Below, in pieces: positions 5,624-10,629 of a stretch of 10,629 bases of DNA. The translations under genes and the position numbers were made by a program. The notes beneath the pieces were generated by a model. The model did not search any database, was not told where the DNA came from, and saw nothing but the letters and a program-made list of their open reading frames with translations. The DNA comes from Desulfobacula sp. (lineage in GTDB: Bacteria; Desulfobacterota; Desulfobacteria; Desulfobacterales; Desulfobacteraceae): assembly GCF_021107415.1 (NCBI RefSeq), contig NZ_JAIOSW010000105.1:1-10629 (forward strand), given 5' to 3'. The first letter of the stretch is position 1. The number at the start of each line of letters is the position of its first letter.

Positions 5624-7498
5624 TTGAATAAAGAATCACAGGCTTATCCATTTTCATTGCTTTCAAAGCAAGATCAAAAGGAACTGGCCACTGCCTTCTC
5701 CTATGAAAAAGTCAAGAAAGATACGGTTCTCCTTGAACAGGAAATCACAAGTGTTAAAAAAGTCTATATCCTCTCTAAAGGTCATGCCCAATATTATTAT
5801 GAGCTGAACAATACAAAAATTTTGACCGGAGAATTACAGCCGGGAGACAATTTCGGCGGCATTTCAATTCTATTGAATGATGCGGTTTCCATCAGGTCCT
5901 TAAAGATTCTTGAAGATTGTGTTTTTATAACTCTTAAAGCAGACTATTTTTTAACCGTATGTAAGGCAAATCCAAAATTTCAAGATTATTTTACCAATGA
6001 ATTCGGTAAATGCATGCTCAACAAATCCTTTGCCGGGATCATTTCCAGACGGATAAAAGACAAGGAATTTAACCTGCCCTTTTTCAATCGACCCATCCGG
6101 ACCATTTTTCAACCCAATATTATCACCTGCCCAATGGAAACCAGTATTGAAAATGCCGCCATTAAAATGAGCCGGAACAATGCCAGTGCTATTTTGATAA
6201 AAAAAGACAGGCGAACCATTCAAGGGATTGTCACTGATGCAGACTTAAGAAAAAAAGTGATAGCAAAACATATGGATCTGTCCCAACCTGTCTCAAACAT
6301 CATGTCATCCCCCCTGATTTCTATTTCAGCTGACTGCCAGGTGTTTGAAGTATTTTTATCCATGATCGAAAATGATAAAAGGCATTTGGCTGTTTATAGC
6401 CAATCAGGTGATATTACGGGTATTGTCAGTGAAAAAAATCTCATCTTTGCCCAGACAAAATCAACCTATCTTCTGATAAAAACCGTTAAATCCGCCAAAA
6501 CTATTCAGGAAATTGAAAATATTCATTCAAAACTTGAAAAAATACTTCTTGACCCCATAAAAAACGGTGCCAACACTGAATATATCACACGCCTGATCAC
6601 TACTTTTTCAGATGCAATAATTGATAAAATCATTAGATTCTCCCTTGATAAAATGGGCCCACCACCTTGCAAATTTGTGTTTTTAACCATGGGGTCAGAG
6701 GGTCGTGAAGAACAGACCCTGATATCTGACCAGGATAATGCCATTATTTATGAAGACGGGGATCACCCCGAAAAAGCAAAAAAATACTTTGACGATCTGG
6801 CACAATTGATCTGCGACCAGCTGGACATGGCAGGATACAGGTTCTGCGAGGGTGATAACATGGCAAAAAATCCAAAATGGTGCCAGCCTTTATCCAAATG
6901 GAAAGAGTATTTCAACGCCTGGATTCGAACCTCAAACCCTGAAAATCTCCTTTATTCCAGCATATTTTTCGATTTCAGGGGAACCTGGGGTGACTTGACC
7001 CTGGCAGATGAATTAAAAAAATATCTTTTAATTTCCATTAAAAACTGGGCCGGATTTTTGAGAAATCTTACTGAAAACGCGGTTTATTTTAAACCGCCTA
7101 TTGGTCGTTTCGGTAAACTTATAGTGGAGACCCAAGGTGAGCATAAAGGATCTTTAGATATAAAACTGGCCATGCTGCCCATCATTGATTTTACAAGAGT
7201 CTATGCCCTAAAAAACGGTATTTCTCAAACCAACACTTTGACAAGACTGTTCAGACTCTATACCCGGCATGCATTAACCAACAAAGAATACACTGATATT
7301 GTCAAGGCCTATAATTATATGATGCGATTAAGATTTTTACGACAAATCACCACCATTATGGATGAAGAAAATAGCCCTGACAATTATATCAATCCCCATA
7401 ATCTTTCAACTCTGGATCAAACCCTGTTAAAAGAAATTTTAAAAATGATTGAAAAACTTCAACAAAACCTGAGTGTTGAATTTACCGGGACTGTTTAG
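5624..7498 (+). CDS. cNMP-binding-like / CBS pair / DUF294 nucleotidyltransferase-like signalling protein
   Basis: A 624-residue cytoplasmic protein. Domains in order: cyclic-nucleotide-binding-like fold (about 10-125); two CBS domains (about 163-215 with GIVTDADLR, and 223-276 with GIVSEKNL), which usually bind adenine nucleotides; a GlnD-like nucleotidyltransferase domain (DUF294, about 320-440); and the DUF294 C-terminal domain (about 460-615, containing FFDFRGTWGD). The nucleotidyltransferase signature is intact: Gly357-Ser358, then Asp369-x-Asp371 in GSEGREEQTLISDQDNAI, followed later by NMAKNPKWC. In the cNMP pocket the usual FGE motif reads FGG (77-79), so cyclic-nucleotide binding may be lost or altered. 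The start is TTG (5624) with AAGGA (5609-5613) ten bases upstream. The nearby ATG at 5613 is out of frame and stops after four codons. Its target is unknown; a neighbouring protein is a reasonable guess. Confidence 0.9.
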   Translation: MNKESQAYPFSLLSKQDQKELATAFSYEKVKKDTVLLEQEITSVKKVYILSKGHAQYYYELNNTKILTGELQPGDNFGGISILLNDAVSIRSLKILEDCVFITLKADYFLTVCKANPKFQDYFTNEFGKCMLNKSFAGIISRRIKDKEFNLPFFNRPIRTIFQPNIITCPMETSIENAAIKMSRNNASAILIKKDRRTIQGIVTDADLRKKVIAKHMDLSQPVSNIMSSPLISISADCQVFEVFLSMIENDKRHLAVYSQSGDITGIVSEKNLIFAQTKSTYLLIKTVKSAKTIQEIENIHSKLEKILLDPIKNGANTEYITRLITTFSDAIIDKIIRFSLDKMGPPPCKFVFLTMGSEGREEQTLISDQDNAIIYEDGDHPEKAKKYFDDLAQLICDQLDMAGYRFCEGDNMAKNPKWCQPLSKWKEYFNAWIRTSNPENLLYSSIFFDFRGTWGDLTLADELKKYLLISIKNWAGFLRNLTENAVYFKPPIGRFGKLIVETQGEHKGSLDIKLAMLPIIDFTRVYALKNGISQTNTLTRLFRLYTRHALTNKEYTDIVKAYNYMMRLRFLRQITTIMDEENSPDNYINPHNLSTLDQTLLKEILKMIEKLQQNLSVEFTGTV

Positions 7499-7866
7499 AG
7501 CTTGAATTCTTTCTTGCAATGGTCACAAAAAGAAGTGGCCAGCATTTGCTTGCAGTGAATACATTTATCCGATAGATACCGTTGTTTGCCCTGCATCTTA
7601 TCACAATCGGGACAATGCCAGTCTTTGCTGGTTGAAACAAATTTGTCACAATGGGGGCATTTAAAGGGAACTTTCCTGAAAACCAGATAAATAATTCCTG
7701 ACCCGATAAAAAACGGGCCCAATAATTTGAATTGAAGGGTTGTTGCAAACTGATCAAATTCTGCCGCCCCGGAAAGAATAACCCATAACAAAAAAAAGAT
7801 GGCCGTGATTGCAAGAAATTTAAATCGAAAATGAAAATAAACACTTTTTAATGGTTGTTCCTCCAT
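7495..7866 (-). CDS. Small membrane protein with tandem zinc-ribbon (four CxxC) tail
   Basis: A 123-residue protein of unrecognised family. Seen: two hydrophobic helices (about residues 17-35 and 46-63), then a soluble tail with four CxxC knuckles at Cys70/73, Cys85/88, Cys102/105 and Cys114/117. That spacing fits two zinc ribbons, each using two knuckles. The short N-terminus and the tail would lie on the same, probably cytoplasmic, side. ATG at 7866-7864 is preceded by AAGGAG about ten bases upstream. It starts 23 bases after the end of the DUF748 C-terminal ORF and is probably in that operon. Its TAA (7497-7495) overlaps the stop codon of the convergent DUF294 gene by sharing bases 7496-7497. 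Its function is unknown; such ribbons mediate protein or nucleic-acid contacts. Confidence 0.75.
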   Translation of the reverse strand: MEEQPLKSVYFHFRFKFLAITAIFFLLWVILSGAAEFDQFATTLQFKLLGPFFIGSGIIYLVFRKVPFKCPHCDKFVSTSKDWHCPDCDKMQGKQRYLSDKCIHCKQMLATSFCDHCKKEFKL

Positions 7867-7889
7867 ACTTTGTAGGCTCCTTGTCCTTT

Positions 7890-8288
7890 TTATTTTAATG
7901 AAAACTTTACTTTACTTGTTCTTTCGTTGTTTGAACCATCATTTTCACTGGCCTCAAGCAGAAAAATTCTCTGATTTTCAACCTTACCGGTTGAAAGAAG
8001 ATATGCCTTAATGTTTTCTGACCGGTTCATGGCAAGAAGCCGTAAATCATCCTCCCCAATGTTAATATTTGTGATCAACAGCTTTTTCTTTTCTCCTATA
8101 TCAAGTTCTTTTTCAACACCTGCTTCATCCCTTGGTTTAGGGAATTGGGCTTGAGTATAGACGATATCGATATAGTGTTCCATGTCTTTAGTTTCAATAA
8201 CCACTTCTTCCAATGTTGCTGCATCAGATCCCGAAGCCATCATATCTTTGAGTTTCGATGCCTTGATCAAATCTTCAAACCCATTCAT
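7890..8288 (-). CDS. C-terminal end of DUF748/AsmA-like protein, separated by in-frame TGA
   Basis: A 132-residue ORF that reads as the natural C-terminus of the DUF748 protein encoded just upstream. It is in the same frame, with its ATG (8288-8286) directly after the TGA (8291-8289). Seen: a Lys-rich helix; QFPKPRDEAG (47-56); and DLRLLAMNRSENIKAYL with ENQRIFLLEA (81-113), the OmpA-like ending found in full-length DUF748 proteins. It has no signal peptide or membrane helix of its own, so as a free protein it would stay in the cytoplasm, whereas the family acts in the envelope. GAAGG lies seven bases upstream of the ATG and could allow reinitiation. It is either a coupled second product or the detached end of a broken gene. 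Confidence 0.7.
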   Translation of the reverse strand: MNGFEDLIKASKLKDMMASGSDAATLEEVVIETKDMEHYIDIVYTQAQFPKPRDEAGVEKELDIGEKKKLLITNINIGEDDLRLLAMNRSENIKAYLLSTGKVENQRIFLLEASENDGSNNERTSKVKFSLK

Positions 8289-8291
8289 TCA
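8286..8291 (-). other. In-frame stop/start junction TGA-ATG within DUF748 gene
   Basis: Read on the minus strand, the codons are GAA-GGT-CTG-TGA-ATG-AAT. The frame is unchanged across the stop, so a single base substitution would restore one continuous protein. Family members usually carry Arg or Lys near this point after a D-x-EGL-like sequence. CGA to TGA, an Arg to stop transition, is therefore the simplest origin, by inference. Confidence 0.7.
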
Positions 8292-10629
8292 CAGACCTTC
8301 AGCATCCCTGAGCTTATCATAAACCCCCTGTATTTCCAGATTGACAGATGATTTTTCCTGGAGAATTTGCGCCAGTGTATCAATTTTTCCATAATTTGAC
8401 TCATCCATTTTTGTTTCCCCATACTGAAAATCTACAAACCCTAAGTCCTCCCCTCCGCCAAACATGGAACTCAGGATTGAAAAGGGTGAAGTGACCACTT
8501 TAAAAATCAAATTTGTAATCATTTTAAAAATAATGGAACCGACTTTAAATTCCGGATCATCCAGTTCCCCTGTAACAGGAAGATCAAGGTCAATTTGTCC
8601 ATCCCTGTTTTTCAATAAGGAAATTGCAAGGCTGACAGGCAATGAGGTCGCATCTTCACTTTCCACCCTTTCACCCAATGTAAAATTATCAAATCGCACC
8701 CGGTTTTCTGATTTGAGTTTATTTCCATCTATCATATACTCAAGATCTAAAATAAGTTTTCCTTTTTCAATTTTATACCCCAGGTACCTGGATGAATAAG
8801 GTGTGAAATTCGTCAGCTCAATATCTTTATAAGAAATATCTATATCGGCAAATTTCTTTTTTGCCAATGGATTAATTGTTCCGACAATATCAAGAGGGGA
8901 AGACTGCCCATGCAGTCCCTGCAAGTGAAGTTTTGCCCGGGATTGTTCATCAGAAGAAAGCCCTGTTACAGATCCTGCTATCTGTTTCATATTGGCAGTA
9001 AAATTGGGTTGTGTCAGATAGTCTGAAAAACTGATATTCCCACCCTGCAACGTGACACTTTCCACACGAATCTGTGGAGTTTGGGATTCTGGTTTTACCT
9101 CTTTATTTTCAGGCTCAATCCCTGTATCGTTTATTGTATCCTTCTTGAAAATTGTATTTAAGTTCATTTCCCCGGTATCGCTGACAATGATCCGGGAATA
9201 AAAGTCTGTCAACGAAATATCTTTGGCCTTGACTTTAACCGGGAACACTGAGACATCAAGTCCGGAAAGATATAACGAATTGCATTTAAAAAAATCCTTT
9301 GCTGTCTTTTTGTCAAGAGAAACAAACTGCGTTATAGATGTTTGTCCGATAAACTGAATGTGCTCTCCTGAATTATCATCCAGGTTCAGCTTAAGCTTTC
9401 CTTTTGTATTAATACTCCCGTCGGTTACAAGGATTCTGATTGAATCGGTAAAATACGGCTGTAATGATTTAATATCAATTTTTTCCAAGTTAAGGTCAAG
9501 CCCGGCGTTTAAAATCGATGGAACCACGCTTCCCTTGATATTGATCCGTCCATCCTCATTCCAATTCATTTGAGCATTAACACGTCCTTTTTCTTTACCA
9601 AAAGTCTTAAGATCATCCGCTTTAATGGAGATATTTGAAAGTTTAATAGTTACCGGCTCTTTATTAGTTAGATCATTGAAGGCCACATTAAATCCAGTTG
9701 CATTAAACGATCTCATTGTGACGGCCCACGGAGAAGCCTTGCTCTCTATTGGCTTGGTGTTTGTAATTGATGAAGTTTGAGGGCTCGGAGAGTCCTTTGC
9801 CGGCAGGACAGTTGTGACAAGGTTAATCTGACCGTCTTTCATTCTTTTAAGCAGAACTTTTCCATTTTGAGCTATAATGATTCCAATATCTATTTTTTTA
9901 TTTCCAATATCAATGATTGACTCTTTGATTTTAAATTTTGGAATGTTGATCATCTCTTCTTTGGATTGTCGATCAAAAATTGAAAGCGTTTGGATTAAAA
10001 ATTCTTGATTTTTAATCTTCATATCAAATTTATCTTGTTTTTTTAATAGTTCAAAGCCTGCAGAAAGATTCATATTGCCATCCTTCACATCAAAGCCGAC
10101 AAGGCTTTCATAATAGGGGGCATATTTGTTGAACCGTATATTTGACAAAAGTAAAGTGCCATCAGCCTCCACAGGATGTGTTTGGAACCGACCTTTGGAA
10201 TCAATAGTCTCTTTAGTTTCGGTTTCAAACTTCAGACTGTATTCTCCGGAAACAGCCTCTCCTGCTTTCAAGTTTTCAATCCGGACATTCAAGGGAAATA
10301 CTCTGGATTTAAATATTTTTTTATTGGAAAGATCCTGGAAGGAAATTGCTGCGTCTTTGATCTCAAAGTCTGCCAGGCTGAGAATAAAGAGTTTTTTATT
10401 GGTGCCGGCATCTTTCTTTACCGCTTCTTTTTCATGGTTTTCTTTATTTTTCGGTATATATTTTAACAGGTTTAGCTTACCGTTTTTATCCCGGCTTAAA
10501 TTAAATTCAGGGGTTTTTATCAAAATTTTTGAAATATTCAATTGATTGGCAAGGATATCTGATTTTGAAATATCAACACTCAATTCCGGGAATTTAATTA
10601 CTTCTTCTTTGGCAATGCCCTTTACATCA
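8289..10629 (-). CDS. DUF748 / AsmA-like envelope protein, N-terminus beyond right edge, C-terminus cut by TGA
   Basis: The frame is open from the right edge (TTG at 10583 is internal), giving 779 visible residues. The protein is rich in repeated beta-strand pieces of the AsmA/TamB-like superfamily (DUF748), which form long periplasmic grooves linked to lipid transport or envelope upkeep. Family landmarks: an early FNLSRDKNGKLNLLKYIP segment; repeated INIKG-type and NGKLxL-type strands; LPVTGELDDPEFKVGSIIFK; a hydrophobic stretch before SMFGGGEDLGFVDFQYG; and finally a VNLEIQGVYDKLRDAEGL ending at the TGA. Full-length relatives continue well past this point with the sequence found in the 7890-8288 ORF. 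The N-terminal membrane anchor is expected outside the window. The gene probably heads the minus-strand operon. Specific cargo is unknown. Confidence 0.85.
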   Translation of the reverse strand, partial: DVKGIAKEEVIKFPELSVDISKSDILANQLNISKILIKTPEFNLSRDKNGKLNLLKYIPKNKENHEKEAVKKDAGTNKKLFILSLADFEIKDAAISFQDLSNKKIFKSRVFPLNVRIENLKAGEAVSGEYSLKFETETKETIDSKGRFQTHPVEADGTLLLSNIRFNKYAPYYESLVGFDVKDGNMNLSAGFELLKKQDKFDMKIKNQEFLIQTLSIFDRQSKEEMINIPKFKIKESIIDIGNKKIDIGIIIAQNGKVLLKRMKDGQINLVTTVLPAKDSPSPQTSSITNTKPIESKASPWAVTMRSFNATGFNVAFNDLTNKEPVTIKLSNISIKADDLKTFGKEKGRVNAQMNWNEDGRINIKGSVVPSILNAGLDLNLEKIDIKSLQPYFTDSIRILVTDGSINTKGKLKLNLDDNSGEHIQFIGQTSITQFVSLDKKTAKDFFKCNSLYLSGLDVSVFPVKVKAKDISLTDFYSRIIVSDTGEMNLNTIFKKDTINDTGIEPENKEVKPESQTPQIRVESVTLQGGNISFSDYLTQPNFTANMKQIAGSVTGLSSDEQSRAKLHLQGLHGQSSPLDIVGTINPLAKKKFADIDISYKDIELTNFTPYSSRYLGYKIEKGKLILDLEYMIDGNKLKSENRVRFDNFTLGERVESEDATSLPVSLAISLLKNRDGQIDLDLPVTGELDDPEFKVGSIIFKMITNLIFKVVTSPFSILSSMFGGGEDLGFVDFQYGETKMDESNYGKIDTLAQILQEKSSVNLEIQGVYDKLRDAEGL

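Noticed and set aside
8289..8291. TGA read as selenocysteine in DUF748
   Set aside because: DUF748 is a structural envelope family with no known redox-active Sec. I see no convincing SECIS-type hairpin right after the TGA, and an Arg codon mutated to stop is simpler.
10126..10545. Plus-strand 139-codon ORF opposite DUF748
   Set aside because: Its hydrophobic, Phe/Ser-rich content is what results from reading the complement of beta-rich DUF748 codons. There is no ribosome site or family resemblance.

Overview
The window looks like chromosomal DNA of an AT-rich, strictly anaerobic, sulfate-reducing-type deltaproteobacterium (Desulfobacteraceae/Desulfobacter-Desulfobacula-like). This is an inference from gene content, codon use and protein character. 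No rRNA or other phylogenetic marker is present.

Left part (1-2724, + strand): the C-terminal third of a propionyl-CoA/acetyl-CoA synthetase (PrpE-like, cut by the left edge), then a 157-base leader with a GGGGAC stem-loop, a strong ribosome site in front of a two-codon ORF, and an 8-bp palindrome. Next come a 596-residue sodium:solute symporter and a previously uncalled 28-residue one-helix membrane microprotein with an excellent ribosome site. Together these suggest uptake and CoA-activation of a short-chain fatty acid (propionate or acetate).

Middle part (2755-7498, + strand): a perfect 20-bp hairpin, then three genes. The first is a 700-residue membrane protein that joins a sensor-kinase-like front (two helices, HAMP-like, PAS, degenerate kinase region) to an intact DEDDh 3'-5' exonuclease. 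The second is a LemA-family protein. The third is a 624-residue protein with a cyclic-nucleotide-binding-like domain, two CBS domains and a GlnD-like nucleotidyltransferase (DUF294). From general knowledge, SSS symporter, DUF294 protein and DnaQ-like exonuclease recur together near acetate-metabolism genes in many proteobacteria. Here the set includes LemA and the microprotein. The working hypothesis is a transport and signalling module around fatty-acid uptake; the link between exonuclease and transport is unexplained.

Right part (7495-10629, - strand): converging on the DUF294 gene with overlapping stop codons is a small membrane protein with four CxxC knuckles. It is preceded in its operon by a large AsmA/DUF748-type envelope protein that runs off the right edge. 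The DUF748 reading frame is interrupted by a single in-frame TGA directly followed by ATG. The last 132 residues of the family are encoded as a separate ORF in the same frame, which indicates a nonsense mutation, reinitiation, recoding or a sequence error.

No tRNA, rRNA, CRISPR array, insertion sequence or phage gene was seen.
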